DNA of 64,000 bases, taken from Gammaproteobacteria bacterium (GTDB lineage: Bacteria > Pseudomonadota > Gammaproteobacteria > Steroidobacterales > Steroidobacteraceae). The stretch spans positions 1-64,000 of the forward strand of contig DAIDHD010000011.1 in the NCBI GenBank assembly GCA_027459765.1, in the 5' to 3' direction. This document shows positions 19,968 to 30,289 of this stretch, in pieces. The translations under genes were made by a program, and so were the position numbers. The notes under the pieces were generated by a model, which had not been told where the DNA came from, ran no database searches, and saw only the letters and a list, made by a program, of their open reading frames with translations. Within the stretch, counting starts at the first letter, position 1. Every line of letters starts with the position of its first letter.

Positions 19968-21095
19968 GTGAGCAAGAAGACCGGGCGGGCCCGGATTGGC
20001 GTCGTTCCCAAGGGCGTCGACCTCGCACAGATCCGCGGCCGTATAGACGCCATCGACGAGCGCCTGCAGGAGTTGCTCAACGAGCGGGCACGGCTCGCAC
20101 AGGCCGTCGGCATATCGAAGAGCGCCGCCGGGCGGGTGGTCGACTACTACCGCCCGGAACGCGAGGCCGAGGTGCTGCGCCGGGCGCTCGCGCGCAATTC
20201 CGGGCCGCTTCGCGACGAGGAGATCGTGCGCCTGTTCCGCGAGATCATGTCCGCCTGTCTCGCGCAGCAGGAACCGCTGAAGGTCGCCTTCCTGGGGCCG
20301 GAAGGGACCTTCTGCCAGGCGGCGGTGCTCAAGCAGTTCGGGCATTCGGTGCGGGCGCTGCCGTTGCCCACCATCGACGAGGTGTTCCGCGAGGTCGAGG
20401 CGGCGATCGCGGATTTCGGGGTGGTCCCCATCGAGAACTCGAGCGAAGGCACGGTGAACCACACCCTGGATTCCTTCCTTGGTTCGCCGCTCAAGATCTG
20501 CGGTGAGGTGGAGCTGCGGATCAATCACCACCTGCTCGGGCGGATGCGTTCGCTCGCCGACGTCCGTCGCGTGTGCGCCCATCCGCAGGCGCTGGCCCAG
20601 TGTCGCGGCTGGCTCGACGAACACCTCCCTCAGGTGGAGCGGGTGCCGGTGTCGAGCAACGCGGAAGGAGCGCGGCGCGCGCGCGACGAACGCGACAGCG
20701 CCGCCGTCGCAAGTCGCGCGGCTGCAGAGATCTACGGACTCGAGGTGCTCGCCAGCGACATCGAAGACCGGCCCGACAACACCACGCGTTTCCTCGTGAT
20801 CGGACGCAAGCTCTTCGGGGCCAGCGGCGCCGACCGTACGACCCTATTGGTGTCCGGTAGCGGCACCGACGACTCGGGGGCGCTGTTTCGACTCTTGGAG
20901 CCGCTGGCCGCCCACCGGGTGAACATGACCCGCATCGAATCCCGGCCGTCCCGCCGGCGCAAGTGGGACTACGTGTTCTTCATCGACGTCGAGGGTCACG
21001 TGACCGATCCGCCGGTGGCCAAGGCGCTCGCCGCGCTCGAGAAGCGCTGCACGGTGTTCAAGGTGCTGGGCTCGTACCCTCGGGCGGTCCTGTGA
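19968..21095 (+). CDS. pheA: Bifunctional chorismate mutase / prephenate dehydratase
   Basis: A 375-aa P-protein for phenylalanine synthesis. An AroQ chorismate mutase domain (about 12-100, IRGRIDAIDERLQELLNERA) is followed by prephenate dehydratase (VAFLGPEGTFCQAA, VPIENSSEGTVNHTLD, the catalytic TRF in DNTTRFLVIG). A C-terminal ACT regulatory domain (MTRIESRPSRRRKWDYVFF) probably senses phenylalanine. I choose GTG 19968 because GAGG lies about 5 nt upstream; an ATG at 19947 overlaps serC and is less likely. hisC and tyrA, which follow pheA in Pseudomonas, are absent. The stop overlaps aroA (GTGA). Confidence 0.95.
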   Translation: MSKKTGRARIGVVPKGVDLAQIRGRIDAIDERLQELLNERARLAQAVGISKSAAGRVVDYYRPEREAEVLRRALARNSGPLRDEEIVRLFREIMSACLAQQEPLKVAFLGPEGTFCQAAVLKQFGHSVRALPLPTIDEVFREVEAAIADFGVVPIENSSEGTVNHTLDSFLGSPLKICGEVELRINHHLLGRMRSLADVRRVCAHPQALAQCRGWLDEHLPQVERVPVSSNAEGARRARDERDSAAVASRAAAEIYGLEVLASDIEDRPDNTTRFLVIGRKLFGASGADRTTLLVSGSGTDDSGALFRLLEPLAAHRVNMTRIESRPSRRRKWDYVFFIDVEGHVTDPPVAKALAALEKRCTVFKVLGSYPRAVL

Positions 21096-22447
21096 CGAAT
21101 CCGCAGGTCGCGGCGACGGCCGATTTCCTGGTCGAACCGGCCGCGGGTGTCGCGGGCTCCGCGTCCGTGCCCGGCGACAAGTCGATCTCCCACAGGGCGC
21201 TCATGCTCGCGGGCATCGCCGACGGCGCCAGCGAAGTCACCGGCTTCCTGGCGAGCGAGGACTGTCTTGCGACGCTCGCCGCCATGCGTGCGCTCGGCGT
21301 GCGCATCGACCGGCCGACGGCCACCGACGTGCGCGTGCAGGGAGTCGGGCTGCGGGGCTTGCGCGGCGCGTCGCACGCGCTCGACATGGGCAACGCCGGC
21401 ACCGCCATCCGGCTGCTCACCGGTCTGCTCGCGGCGCAGCCCTTCGCTTCGACCCTGGTCGGCGATGCCTCGCTGATGAGGCGGCCCATGGAGCGGGTCG
21501 CCCGGCCGCTGCGCGAAATGGGCGCGGACGTGCGCACCCGCGACGGCCGGCCGCCGGTGGAGATCGTCGCGGCCGTCGACGGCACGCGACGCCTGCGGGC
21601 GATCGACTACGAACTGCCGGTGCCGAGCGCGCAGGTGAAGTCCGCGATACTGCTGGCGGCGCTCTACGCCGACGGGGTCACCCGCGTCACGTCGCCAGCG
21701 CCCTGCCGCGACCACACCGAGCGCATGCTCGAGGCCTGCGGGGTGCGCGTCGAAACCGCGGGCCTGTCGACCAGCGTGCATCCGCCGCCGCGTCTCGCGC
21801 CGCAGCGCCTGACCGTGCCGGGCGATTTCTCCTCGGCGGCATTTTTCATCGTCGCCGGGCTGCTCGGGGCCGGACCGGAGGGATTGCTGCTGCCCAATGT
21901 CGGCATGAATCCGACCCGCACCGGATTGCTCGACATCCTGCGGCGAATGGGCGCGCACATCGAGATTCTGAATCCGCGTACCAGTGGTTCCGAGCCGGTC
22001 GCGGACCTTCGCGTGTTCGCCTCGCCGCTGTCGGGAATCGACGTGCCGCCCGCCCTGGTGCCGCTCGCCATCGACGAATTTCCGGTGTTGTTCGCCGCCG
22101 CGGCCTGTGCACGCGGTCGCACCACGGTCAGTGGCGCGGAGGAACTGCGCGTCAAGGAGAGCGACCGCATCGCCGCCATGAGTGCGGGCTTCGCGGCACT
22201 CGGCGTCGAACACGAGGTCACCGCCGACGGCATGCGCATCGAGGGGCGTGCCGAGGGCGCGGCGTTTCGCGGCGGCACGATCGACAGCCGCGGCGATCAC
22301 CGCATCGCCATGTCGTTCGCGATCGCCAGCCTGCGCGCGTCCGGGCCGCTGCGCATCCGCGACGTGGCGAACGTGGCAACCTCGTTCCCCGGATTCGTGG
22401 AACTGGCGTGCTCCGTGGGCCTGCGCGTACGGGAGCTGCCGGCGTGA
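21092..22447 (+). CDS. aroA: 5-enolpyruvylshikimate-3-phosphate synthase
   Basis: A 451-aa EPSP synthase catalysing the sixth shikimate-pathway step. Motifs: VPGDKSISHRALML, LDMGNAGTAIRLL (Gly at the glyphosate-sensitive position rather than Ala), DASLMRRPMERV, PLAIDEFPVLFAAAA and ELRVKESDRIAAM. The sequence resembles the AroA half of the Pseudomonas TyrA-AroA fusion, but here it stands alone with no prephenate dehydrogenase part. The GTG start overlaps the pheA stop, and the gene stop overlaps the cmk GTG. Confidence 0.96.
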   Translation: MTNPQVAATADFLVEPAAGVAGSASVPGDKSISHRALMLAGIADGASEVTGFLASEDCLATLAAMRALGVRIDRPTATDVRVQGVGLRGLRGASHALDMGNAGTAIRLLTGLLAAQPFASTLVGDASLMRRPMERVARPLREMGADVRTRDGRPPVEIVAAVDGTRRLRAIDYELPVPSAQVKSAILLAALYADGVTRVTSPAPCRDHTERMLEACGVRVETAGLSTSVHPPPRLAPQRLTVPGDFSSAAFFIVAGLLGAGPEGLLLPNVGMNPTRTGLLDILRRMGAHIEILNPRTSGSEPVADLRVFASPLSGIDVPPALVPLAIDEFPVLFAAAACARGRTTVSGAEELRVKESDRIAAMSAGFAALGVEHEVTADGMRIEGRAEGAAFRGGTIDSRGDHRIAMSFAIASLRASGPLRIRDVANVATSFPGFVELACSVGLRVRELPA

Positions 22448-23130
22448 GCGGTGCCGGTGCGGCAGTGCCGGTGATCGCCATCGACGGGCCATCGGGATCC
22501 GGCAAAGGCACCGTCAGTCGCGCCGCAGCAAAACGTCTGGGCTTCCACCTCCTCGACAGTGGTGCCCTGTATCGACTGGTCGCGCTGGCGGGGCGGCGAG
22601 CGGGCACGCCGCTCGAGGATGCCGACGGCCTGGCGGCCGTGGCCGCCGACCTCGCCATCGAGTTCGACGCCACCGCTGCCGGTGAGGAGCTGATCCGGCT
22701 CGCCGGCGAGGACGTTACCCGGGCGATTCGTACGGAACAGGCGGGCAACGACGCCTCCAAGGTGGCCGCGCACCCGGCGGTGCGCGAGGCGCTTCTCGAG
22801 CGCCAGCGGCGCTTCGCCGCGCCCCCCGGCCTGGTCGCGGACGGGCGCGACATGGGGACCGTGGTGTTCCCCGCTGCGAGGGTCAAGATCTTCCTCACCG
22901 CGAGCCCGGAGGAGCGAGCCGCGAGGCGCTATAAGCAGTTGAAGGAAAAGGGGGTTCCTGCTAGTCTTCTCGCCCTTTCGCTGGAGATAGCGGAACGCGA
23001 CCGGCGCGACATGACGCGCAGCGTATCGCCTCTCGTGGCAAGCGAACAGGCGGTGATCATCGACACCTCGCACATGCCGGTGGAAGCGGTGATCGAGCGC
23101 GTATTGCAGACGGCGCGCGAGCGGTTGTAG
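22444..23130 (+). CDS. cmk: Cytidylate kinase
   Basis: A 228-aa nucleoside monophosphate kinase that phosphorylates CMP and dCMP. The P-loop is in AIDGPSGSGKGTVSRA, then LLDSGALYRLVAL, GRDMGTVVFP and the lid-type motif RDMTRSVSPL near the end. Typical size. The GTG at 22444 shares GTGA with the aroA stop. It precedes rpsA as in most gammaproteobacteria, with 178 bp between them that probably carries an rpsA promoter. Confidence 0.97.
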   Translation: MSGAGAAVPVIAIDGPSGSGKGTVSRAAAKRLGFHLLDSGALYRLVALAGRRAGTPLEDADGLAAVAADLAIEFDATAAGEELIRLAGEDVTRAIRTEQAGNDASKVAAHPAVREALLERQRRFAAPPGLVADGRDMGTVVFPAARVKIFLTASPEERAARRYKQLKEKGVPASLLALSLEIAERDRRDMTRSVSPLVASEQAVIIDTSHMPVEAVIERVLQTARERL

Positions 23131-23308
23131 CCGTCGAGGATTTGGCCGCGCCCGTGCGCGGAGGCCGCGGCCGGGACGGCGCGGGCCGCCCGGCGGATCA
23201 AAGGGACCACGATGTGATTTGGAACCGGCGCTCGACGGATCGTGCGCCTCGTGAAGCAACCCCGTGCAGCACGACGGACCCGTGCTCGGGACACTTGATC
23301 GAGTACAC

Positions 23309-24979
23309 ATGACTGAAAGTTTTGCGGAACTGTTCGAACAGAGCCTTGCTAGCCAGCGCATTCGTCCGGGCACCATCCTCAACGGACTGGTGGTCGAAGT
23401 GGGCCAGGACTACGTGGTCGTCAACGTCGGCCTGAAGTCCGAGGCCGTCATCCCCGCCGATCAATTCAAGAACGAGCGCGGCGAGGTCGAGGTCGCGGTC
23501 GGCGAGACCGTGGAGGTCGCCCTCGACAGCGTCGAGGACGGATCCGGCGAGACCCGCCTGTCGCGCGAGAAGGCGAAGCGCGCGCGTACCTGGACCCGCC
23601 TGGAAACCGCCTTCGAGAAGCAGGAGATCGTCACCGGCGTCATCACCGGCCGCGTCAAGGGCGGATTCACGGTGGAACTCGACAACGTGCGCGCGTTCCT
23701 GCCGGGCTCGCTGGTCGACGTGCGCCCCGTGCGCGATCCGTCGTACCTCGAGAACAAGCCGCTCGAATTCAAGGTCATCAAGCTCGACCAGAAGCGCAAC
23801 AACGTCGTCGTCTCGCGCCGCGCGGTGGTGGAACAGGAGTACAGCGCCGAGCGCTCGGCCCTGCTCGACAACCTGCAGGAAGGCGCCGTGGTACGCGGCG
23901 TCGTGAAGAACCTGACCGACTACGGTGCGTTCGTGGATCTCGGCGGCATCGACGGCCTGCTGCACATCACCGACATGGCGTGGAAGCGCGTCAAGCATCC
24001 CTCCGAGGTGGTGAAGGTCGGCGAGGAGATCGAGGTGCGGATCCTCAAGTTCGACCGCGAGCGCCAGCGCGTCTCGCTCGGCTTGAAGCAGCTCGGCGCG
24101 GACCCGTGGCAGAACATCGCGCGGCGCTACCCGCCGAACACGCGGTTGTTCGGCAAGGTGACCAACATCGCCGACTACGGCTGCTTCGTCGAGATCGAGG
24201 AGGGCGTAGAGGGCCTGGTGCACGTCAGCGAGATGGACTGGACCAACAAGAACGTCAATCCCGCCAAGGTGGTGCACGTCGGCCAGGAAGTCGAGGTGAT
24301 GGTGCTCGACATCGACGAGGAGCGTCGCCGCATCAGCCTCGGCATCAAGCAGTGCAAGACCAATCCGTGGAAGGAGTTCGCCGAGAACTACAACCGCGGC
24401 GACAAGGTGAGCGGACAGATCAAGTCGATCACCGACTTCGGCATCTTCATCGGCCTCGCCGGCGGCATCGACGGTCTGGTCCACCTCTCCGACATCTCCT
24501 GGGACATGCCGGGAGAGGAAGCGGTGCGCAGCTACCAGAAGGGCCAGCAGGTCGACGCGATGGTGCTGTCGATCGATCCGGAACGCGAGCGCATCAGCCT
24601 CGGCGTCAAGCAGCTCGCCAAGGATCCGTTCTCGGCCTACATCGCCGAGCATCCGAAGGGAAGCATCGTGCGCGGCACGGTTCGGGAGGTCGACGCCAAG
24701 GGCGCCATCGTGGATCTGGGCAACGGAGTGGAGGGGCAGTTGCGCGCCTCCGAGCTGTCGCGTGATCGCGTCGAGGACGCGCGCCTGGTGCTCAAGGCGG
24801 GAGACGAGGTGGAGGCGAAGTTCACGGGCGTCGACCGCAAGGGACGCAGCATTTCGCTCTCCATCAAGGCGAAGGACATCCACGAGGAACAGGAGGCGAT
24901 GCAGAACTACCGCACCGAGTCCTCCTCGGGTACCAGCCTCGGCGACCTGCTGAAGGAGCAGATCTCGGGCCAGGAGTAA
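23309..24979 (+). CDS. rpsA: 30S ribosomal protein S1
   Basis: A 556-aa protein with six S1/OB repeats, beginning [14 protein letters not shown]. Repeats are recognisable by GxV..(T/I)DYGxFV elements, for example [19 protein letters not shown] and [20 protein letters not shown], and by RISLGIKQ-like ends. S1 unwinds mRNA at the 30S subunit and is needed for most initiation. Length equals that of E. coli S1. ATG 23309 begins the conserved N-terminus; the frame extends upstream but that part is non-conserved. Confidence 0.98.
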   Translation: MTESFAELFEQSLASQRIRPGTILNGLVVEVGQDYVVVNVGLKSEAVIPADQFKNERGEVEVAVGETVEVALDSVEDGSGETRLSREKAKRARTWTRLETAFEKQEIVTGVITGRVKGGFTVELDNVRAFLPGSLVDVRPVRDPSYLENKPLEFKVIKLDQKRNNVVVSRRAVVEQEYSAERSALLDNLQEGAVVRGVVKNLTDYGAFVDLGGIDGLLHITDMAWKRVKHPSEVVKVGEEIEVRILKFDRERQRVSLGLKQLGADPWQNIARRYPPNTRLFGKVTNIADYGCFVEIEEGVEGLVHVSEMDWTNKNVNPAKVVHVGQEVEVMVLDIDEERRRISLGIKQCKTNPWKEFAENYNRGDKVSGQIKSITDFGIFIGLAGGIDGLVHLSDISWDMPGEEAVRSYQKGQQVDAMVLSIDPERERISLGVKQLAKDPFSAYIAEHPKGSIVRGTVREVDAKGAIVDLGNGVEGQLRASELSRDRVEDARLVLKAGDEVEAKFTGVDRKGRSISLSIKAKDIHEEQEAMQNYRTESSSGTSLGDLLKEQISGQE

Positions 24980-25070
24980 CCGCCGCGGCGGTTGACGAGT
25001 CGTCCGGCGGCGCCCCAGGGCGCCGCCGGACGGCCGGTCCGTGTGCAGATTCGACGCGTACGCATCGACC

Positions 25071-25373
25071 ATGACGAAATCCGAACTCATCGAGATCATC
25101 TCGGCGAAGCAGAAGCACCTGCCGGCCAAGGACGTCGAACTCGCCGTCAAGCAGCTCCTCGAGATCATGAGCGACGCGCTCGCCACCGGTGAGCGCATCG
25201 AGATCCGCGGTTTCGGCAGCTTCTCGCTGCACTTCCGTCCGCCCCGGCAGGGACGAAATCCGAAGACCGGTGAGGCGGTGGCCCTCGCCGGCAAGCACGT
25301 GCCTCACTTCAAGCCCGGCAAGGACCTGCGCGAGCGGGTCAACGAGGGCGCCGGCCAGCCCATTCGCGACTGA
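25071..25373 (+). CDS. ihfB: Integration host factor subunit beta
   Basis: A 100-aa HU/IHF-family DNA-bending protein. It begins [17 protein letters not shown] and carries the DNA-binding arm with the family motif GRNPKTGE, preceded by [12 protein letters not shown]. It pairs with IhfA, which is also encoded in this window (54362-54667). Location after rpsA is the conserved ihfB position. Confidence 0.96.
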   Translation: MTKSELIEIISAKQKHLPAKDVELAVKQLLEIMSDALATGERIEIRGFGSFSLHFRPPRQGRNPKTGEAVALAGKHVPHFKPGKDLRERVNEGAGQPIRD

Positions 25374-25403
25374 CGCCGCGGCACCTGCCGCCTCCGGCCC
25401 CGC

Positions 25404-26543
25404 ATGCCCGAGATCTCGGTAGTCACGTGGATCGTCGGCATCGCGGCCCTGGTGATCGGCATCCTCGCCGGACACTTCGGCTGGGGACGGCGTTGGCGCC
25501 TGCCTTCCGCACGGGTCCACCCTGACTATCTGACCGGTCTCGATTACCTCGTCACCGAACAGCCCGATCGCGCGCTCGACGTGTTCCTGAAGCTCATGGA
25601 GACGAGTGCCGACACGGTGGAGACCCATTTCGCGTTGGGCAGCCTGTACCGGCGCCGCGGCGAGGTCGAGCGCGCCATTCGCATCCACGAGAGCCTTCTC
25701 GCGCGCACGGGACTGCCCGCCGAGCACCGCGAGCAGGCCTTGCTCGCCATGGCGCAGGACTATCTGCGCGCCGGCCTGCTCGATCGGGCGGAACGGCTGC
25801 TGCTGGAGGTGTGCCGGGTGCCGCGCCTGCGTGTCACGGCCCTCGATGCGCTGCGCGGGGTATACGAGCGGCAGCACGAGTGGCGCCAGGCGCTCGACAC
25901 CCACCGCGAGCTCGCCCGCGCCGGAGCGGCGCCGCCGGCGGCGATCGCGGCCCACTACCTGTGCGAGCTCGCGGCGGCGGCGGCCGCGGCCGGCGACCTG
26001 GTCGAGGCCCGCCGCTTGCTGCGCGAGGCCCGCGCGCAGCAAGCGGGCTTTCCGCGGGCCGCGCTCCTGCGGGCCCGCGTCGCCGAGCGCGAGGCGGACC
26101 AGGAACTCGCGGTGCGACTGTTGCACGAGGCGGTGCGTCGCGCGCCGGTGCTGCTCGGAGAGGAACTGCCGCGGTTGGCGGCGCTCGCCGGACTCGAGGC
26201 GCGTGACGGTCTGCTGTCGCGCTTGGTGGGCGAATGCGAACGCGACCCGGCGGCGCAGCGGCAGCTGGTGTTCGCGGCGCTTGCCGCGGGCATCGCGGCG
26301 GCCACGCCGCTCGCAGGCGCGGTCGCGAGCGTGTTCGCGCGTGAAGCGGCGCTGTCGGCCGCGCTGGCCGCCGGCGGCGGCGATCTTGGGCGGGCGACCC
26401 GTGAACTCGGCGCGCTGCTCGCGCACGCCGAGCGCTATCGCTGCGCGCAGTGCGGCTTCACCGCGCGCAGCTTCTACTGGCAGTGCCCCGCGTGCCACGC
26501 CTGGGAGGCATTCGAGCCGCACGCTGTCGTGACGCTGCGCTGA
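25404..26543 (+). CDS. lapB: Lipopolysaccharide assembly protein B (LapB/YciM)
   Basis: A 379-aa protein with an N-terminal membrane helix ([18 protein letters not shown]), TPR repeats through the cytoplasmic region and a C-terminal rubredoxin-type metal knuckle (CAQCGF and CPAC pairs). LapB acts with FtsH to control LpxC and thus LPS synthesis. The usual partner lapA is not found between ihfB and lapB: only 30 bp separate them. Confidence 0.93.
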   Translation: MPEISVVTWIVGIAALVIGILAGHFGWGRRWRLPSARVHPDYLTGLDYLVTEQPDRALDVFLKLMETSADTVETHFALGSLYRRRGEVERAIRIHESLLARTGLPAEHREQALLAMAQDYLRAGLLDRAERLLLEVCRVPRLRVTALDALRGVYERQHEWRQALDTHRELARAGAAPPAAIAAHYLCELAAAAAAAGDLVEARRLLREARAQQAGFPRAALLRARVAEREADQELAVRLLHEAVRRAPVLLGEELPRLAALAGLEARDGLLSRLVGECERDPAAQRQLVFAALAAGIAAATPLAGAVASVFAREAALSAALAAGGGDLGRATRELGALLAHAERYRCAQCGFTARSFYWQCPACHAWEAFEPHAVVTLR

Positions 26544-26562
26544 AATCCGCTATGATCCTGGG

Positions 26563-27447
26563 ATGGCTACGAAATTAGTTAAGACGTGTGTGTTCCCGGT
26601 GGCCGGCCGCGGCACCCGGTTCCTGCCGGTGACCAAGGCGAGCCCGAAGGAGATGCTCCCCATCGTCGACAAGCCGCTGATCCAGTACGCGGTCGACGAG
26701 GCGCTGTCGGCGGGCGCCGAGCACCTGGTGTTCATCACCGGCAGCTCCAAGCGCGCCATCGAGGACCACTTCGATTCGCACCCGGAGCTCGAGGGTGTGC
26801 TCCAGGCCCAGGGCAAGCAGGAACTGCTCGACCTGCTGCGTGGAATCCTTCCGAGCTACGCGACCTGCGTCTACATCCGCCAGCCCGCGCCGCTCGGTCT
26901 CGGGCACGCCGTGCTGTGCGCCCAGCCGGTGGTGGGCAACGCGCCCTTCATGGTGCATCTGGCCGACGACCTGATCGACGCGCCGGTGTCCTGCTTGAAG
27001 CAGATGGTGGAGGTGTTCGATACCTACCGCGGCAGCGTTCTCGGCGTGCAGGAGGTTCCGCGCCAGGACACCGACAAGTACGGCATCGTGACGCTGGAGA
27101 AGATGGTCGCGCCGCGAATCGGCAAGATGACGCACATCGTCGAGAAGCCGAAACCCGACAAGGCGGAATCGACGCTCGCGGTGGTCGGGCGATACTTGCT
27201 GACGCCGGGGGTTTTCGACGACCTGGCGAAGATCGGACGCGGCGCCGGCGGCGAGATCCAGCTCACCGACGGCATCGCACAGCTCATGCAGCGCGAGCCG
27301 GTGTATGCCTTCCAGTTCGAAGGCAAGCGCTACGACTGCGGCAGCAAGCTCGGTTATCTGCAGGCGACGGTCGAATACGGACTCCGGCACTCGAGCCTGG
27401 GACCGGAATTCGCCGCCTACCTCAAAGAGCTCGCCACCACGCTTTAG
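26563..27447 (+). CDS. galU: UTP-glucose-1-phosphate uridylyltransferase
   Basis: A 294-aa nucleotidyltransferase that makes UDP-glucose for surface polysaccharides. Signature segments: [22 protein letters not shown] (the substrate-binding loop), [22 protein letters not shown] and [12 protein letters not shown]. Normal length. It is the last gene before a strong terminator and a convergent helicase gene. Confidence 0.97.
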   Translation: MATKLVKTCVFPVAGRGTRFLPVTKASPKEMLPIVDKPLIQYAVDEALSAGAEHLVFITGSSKRAIEDHFDSHPELEGVLQAQGKQELLDLLRGILPSYATCVYIRQPAPLGLGHAVLCAQPVVGNAPFMVHLADDLIDAPVSCLKQMVEVFDTYRGSVLGVQEVPRQDTDKYGIVTLEKMVAPRIGKMTHIVEKPKPDKAESTLAVVGRYLLTPGVFDDLAKIGRGAGGEIQLTDGIAQLMQREPVYAFQFEGKRYDCGSKLGYLQATVEYGLRHSSLGPEFAAYLKELATTL

Positions 27448-27455
27448 AGCGTGGC

Positions 27456-27490
27456 GCGGTGCCGAGGGGCTGATCCCCTCCCGGCACCGC
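27456..27490. terminator. Strong bidirectional hairpin between galU and rhlE
   Basis: A 9-bp stem (27456-27464 with 27482-27490) continues after a 2-nt bulge into a 5-bp stem (27465-27469 with 27475-27479) around the loop CTGAT. It starts 8 bp after the galU stop and ends 21 bp before the end of the convergent helicase gene. No long T-run on either side. Confidence 0.6.
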
Positions 27491-27511
27491 GGTTGGTTCC
27501 CGCGAGCCGCC

Positions 27512-28825
27512 TCAGCGGCCGCGTTGCCAGCGCGGCGCGCCGCCGCGCCGCTCCTGACCCGAGTGACGACGGTGACCATGACCCTCGCGCGGAGCACCGC
27601 CGCCGGCGGGACGCTGATGCGCTCCGTTGCCGCGGCCCTGCGGCCGTGCCTGGGACTGCGGCGCACGTTCGCCAGCTGCGCCGGCTTGCGGTTCGGGAAC
27701 GGTGAATACCGGGGCCTGCAGCGCCGGGATGCTGCGCTTCAGCAGCTTCTCGATGTCGCGCAGATACTCCTGCTCGTCCGGCGACACCAGGGACACCGCC
27801 ACGCCCGGCGAGCCCGCGCGTCCGGTGCGGCCGATGCGGTGCACGTAGTCCTCCGGAACGTTGGGAAGTTCGTAGTTCACCACGTACGGCAGTTCCTTGA
27901 TGTCGAGCCCGCGAGCCGCCACCTCGGTCGCCACCAGCGCGGTGATCTGGCCGCGCTTGAACATGTCGAGCGCACGCACGCGCGCGTTCTGGCTCTTGTT
28001 GCCGTGAATGGCCGCGGCCGGCACCTGGGCCGCCTCGAGTTGCTGGGTGAGCCGATTCGCGCCGTGCTTGGTGCGCGTGAACACCAGCACCTGGGACCAG
28101 GAGCCGTCGCGGATCAGGTGCACCAGAAGGTGCCGCTTGTGCTCCTTCGGCACGCGGTAGGCGCGCTGTTCGACCAGCTCGATCGGCGCATTGCGCGGGG
28201 CGACCTGGATGGACTGGGGATCGCGCAGGAGCCGCTCCGCCAGCGCGCGAATGTCGTCGGAATAGGTGGCCGAGAACAGCAGGTTCTGGCGCCGTTCGGG
28301 CAGCAGCTTGATGACGCGACGAATGTCGGCGATGAATCCCATGTCGAGCATCCGGTCGGCCTCGTCGAGCACCAGGATCTCGACACGCGACAGGTCGACC
28401 CAGCGCTGCTGGGCGAGGTCGAGCAGCCGACCGGGCGTCGCGACCAGCACGTCGCAGCCGGCGCGCAGCGCCGCCACCTGCGGATTGATGCTCACGCCGC
28501 CGAATACGCAATACGTGCGCACGGGCAGGTACTTCGCGTACGCCTTGGCGCTGTCGGCCACCTGGGCGGCGAGCTCGCGCGTCGGGGCGAGCACGAGCGC
28601 GCGCGGAGCGCCGGTGCGTTGTCCTTCGCCCGCGCCGAGCCGTTGCAGAATCGGCAATACGAAGCTCGCGGTCTTGCCGGTGCCGGTCTGCGCGCCCGCG
28701 AGCACGTCGCGTCCGGCAAGTACGGCCGGGATCGCCTGGGCCTGGATGGGAGAAGGCGTCTCGTAGCCCTTGTCGGCCACGGCACGCAGCAATTCGGGCT
28801 TGAGCCCGAGTTCGGAAAACGTCAT
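27512..28825 (-). CDS. rhlE: DEAD-box RNA helicase, RhlE-type
   Basis: A 437-aa ATP-dependent RNA helicase. It has the Q motif ([14 protein letters not shown]), Walker [14 protein letters not shown], motif Ib TPGRLLDL, the DEAD box [16 protein letters not shown], and the helicase C-terminal motifs [12 protein letters not shown] and [10 protein letters not shown]. The ~70-residue tail is Gly/Arg/His/Gln-rich and probably binds RNA. The ATG at 28825 has GAGG 7 nt upstream; the frame is open upstream to 29005, but that part is not conserved. RhlE proteins help ribosome maturation and cold growth. Confidence 0.93.
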   Translation of the reverse strand: MTFSELGLKPELLRAVADKGYETPSPIQAQAIPAVLAGRDVLAGAQTGTGKTASFVLPILQRLGAGEGQRTGAPRALVLAPTRELAAQVADSAKAYAKYLPVRTYCVFGGVSINPQVAALRAGCDVLVATPGRLLDLAQQRWVDLSRVEILVLDEADRMLDMGFIADIRRVIKLLPERRQNLLFSATYSDDIRALAERLLRDPQSIQVAPRNAPIELVEQRAYRVPKEHKRHLLVHLIRDGSWSQVLVFTRTKHGANRLTQQLEAAQVPAAAIHGNKSQNARVRALDMFKRGQITALVATEVAARGLDIKELPYVVNYELPNVPEDYVHRIGRTGRAGSPGVAVSLVSPDEQEYLRDIEKLLKRSIPALQAPVFTVPEPQAGAAGERAPQSQARPQGRGNGAHQRPAGGGAPREGHGHRRHSGQERRGGAPRWQRGR

Positions 28826-29098
28826 TGAAAAACCTCGAAGTGAAGACAGTGTGTCGAGAGGCTCGCTCCGCGTCGCCATAAAGGCATCGCAGCGGTCAGC
28901 GGCGAGAGGGGGAGTCCGGCGGTCTGAGGCGACTCGGCGGGATTGCGGGACCGCGCTGACCGCGCGCGGTTGCTTATTGTTCGCGGCGCATCCTACCCCA
29001 GACACTGGCGGTTAGTCCAGGACGCACGCCGTGGTCGGCCAACATCCCGGCCGTCGCGATCACCTACAATGTTTCCTCGACAGTCCATGGAGTTCATC

Positions 29099-30205
29099 GT
29101 GAGTCATCTTTTCTCCCCGTGGCGGCTGGGCAAGCTCGAGCTGTCCAATCGCATCGTCATCGCCCCCATGTGCCAGTACTCTGCGGAGGACGGATCGGCC
29201 ACCGATTGGCACATGCAGCACCTGGGCTCGCTGGCGATGTCGGGCGCGGCCATGCTGGTGCTCGAGGCCACCGCGGTATCGCCGGACGCGCGCATCTCCG
29301 CGCAGGATCTGGGACTCTACAGCGAGGAGAACGCCGCCGCGCTCGCGCGCGTGCTGACGGCGATCCGCCGCCACTCGCCGATTCGCGTCGCCGTGCAACT
29401 CGCGCACGCCGGGCGCAAGGCCTCCACGCAGCCGCCATGGCTCGGCGGCGGACACCTGCCGCCGGGCGCTGCCGGCGGCTGGCAGACCGTGGCGCCGTCG
29501 GCGCTGCCATTCCGCGCCGGCGACCACCCGCCGCAGTATCTCGACCGGCACGCCATGGACCGGGTGCGCGAGCACTTCGTGGTCGCGGCGCGCCGCGCGG
29601 CGCTCTTGGGACTCGATGGCATCGAGATTCACGCGGCGCACGGCTATTTGCTGCACCAGTTCCTGTCGCCGTTGTCGAACCGCCGCGGCGACGACTACGG
29701 CGGCGCGCTCGCCAATCGCATGCGCTTCCCGCTGGAGATCTTCGACGCCGTGCGGCACGCGTTCCCGGCGGAGCGCCCGGTGTGGGTGCGCATCTCCGCC
29801 AGCGACTGGGTCGCCGGTGGCTGGGACGTGGAAGAGTCGATCGAATTCAGCAAGGCGCTGAAGGCGCGCGGCTGCGACGCCATTCACGTCAGTTCCGGCG
29901 GACTGTCCACCGAACAGTCCATCCCTCTCGGGCCCGGCTACCAGGTGCCCTTCGCCCGCCGCATCCGGGAGGGCGCCGGTGTGCCGACCATCGCCGTTGG
30001 CCTCATCACCGATCCCCACCACGCCGAGTCCGTGCTGGTGCAGGGCGATGCCGACGCCATCGCGCTCGCCCGCGCCATGCTCTACGACCCGCGTTGGCCG
30101 TGGCACGCGGCAGCGGCGCTGGGCGCGACGGTGCACGCGCCGCCGCAGTACTGGCGCTGTCAGCCGAGCGAGCTGAAGCACCTGTTCGACACCTCCCGTA
30201 CCTGA
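29099..30205 (+). CDS. NADH:flavin oxidoreductase, old yellow enzyme family (YqjM-like)
   Basis: A 368-aa FMN-dependent ene-reductase-type protein. It begins SHLFSPWRLGKLELSNRIVIAPM-like, with CQYSAEDG (the Cys typical of the YqjM subgroup), the phosphate/FMN segment VQLAHAGRKAST, the substrate His pair IHAAHGYLLHQFLSPLSNRR and the C-terminal DADAIALARAMLYDPRWPW. Such enzymes reduce activated C=C bonds in oxidative or electrophile stress. GTG 29099 is preferred over ATG 29087 because GGAG sits 6 nt before it. A TACAAT at 29064-29069 is a possible -10. Confidence 0.92.
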   Translation: MSHLFSPWRLGKLELSNRIVIAPMCQYSAEDGSATDWHMQHLGSLAMSGAAMLVLEATAVSPDARISAQDLGLYSEENAAALARVLTAIRRHSPIRVAVQLAHAGRKASTQPPWLGGGHLPPGAAGGWQTVAPSALPFRAGDHPPQYLDRHAMDRVREHFVVAARRAALLGLDGIEIHAAHGYLLHQFLSPLSNRRGDDYGGALANRMRFPLEIFDAVRHAFPAERPVWVRISASDWVAGGWDVEESIEFSKALKARGCDAIHVSSGGLSTEQSIPLGPGYQVPFARRIREGAGVPTIAVGLITDPHHAESVLVQGDADAIALARAMLYDPRWPWHAAAALGATVHAPPQYWRCQPSELKHLFDTSRT

Positions 30206-30231
30206 GAGCCGGCCGGCGCGGGCGTGAACGA

Positions 30232-30268
30232 GCCTGGCGGTGCGCAGGGGCGCTGCGCACCGCCAGGC
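30232..30268. terminator. Perfect 16-bp inverted repeat between convergent genes
   Basis: Positions 30232-30247 pair without mismatch with 30253-30268 around a 5-nt loop. It lies 26 bp after the end of the oxidoreductase gene and 21 bp from the end of the convergent glycine-rich gene. It probably serves as a bidirectional transcription terminator. No T-tract is present. Confidence 0.65.
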
Positions 30269-30289
30269 ATCGCGACGGCGGTCGAGGGA

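Noticed and set aside
23198-25294. 698-codon minus-strand frame opposite rpsA
   Set aside because: Shadow of the S1 repeats; its apparent internal repeats come from the rpsA repeats.
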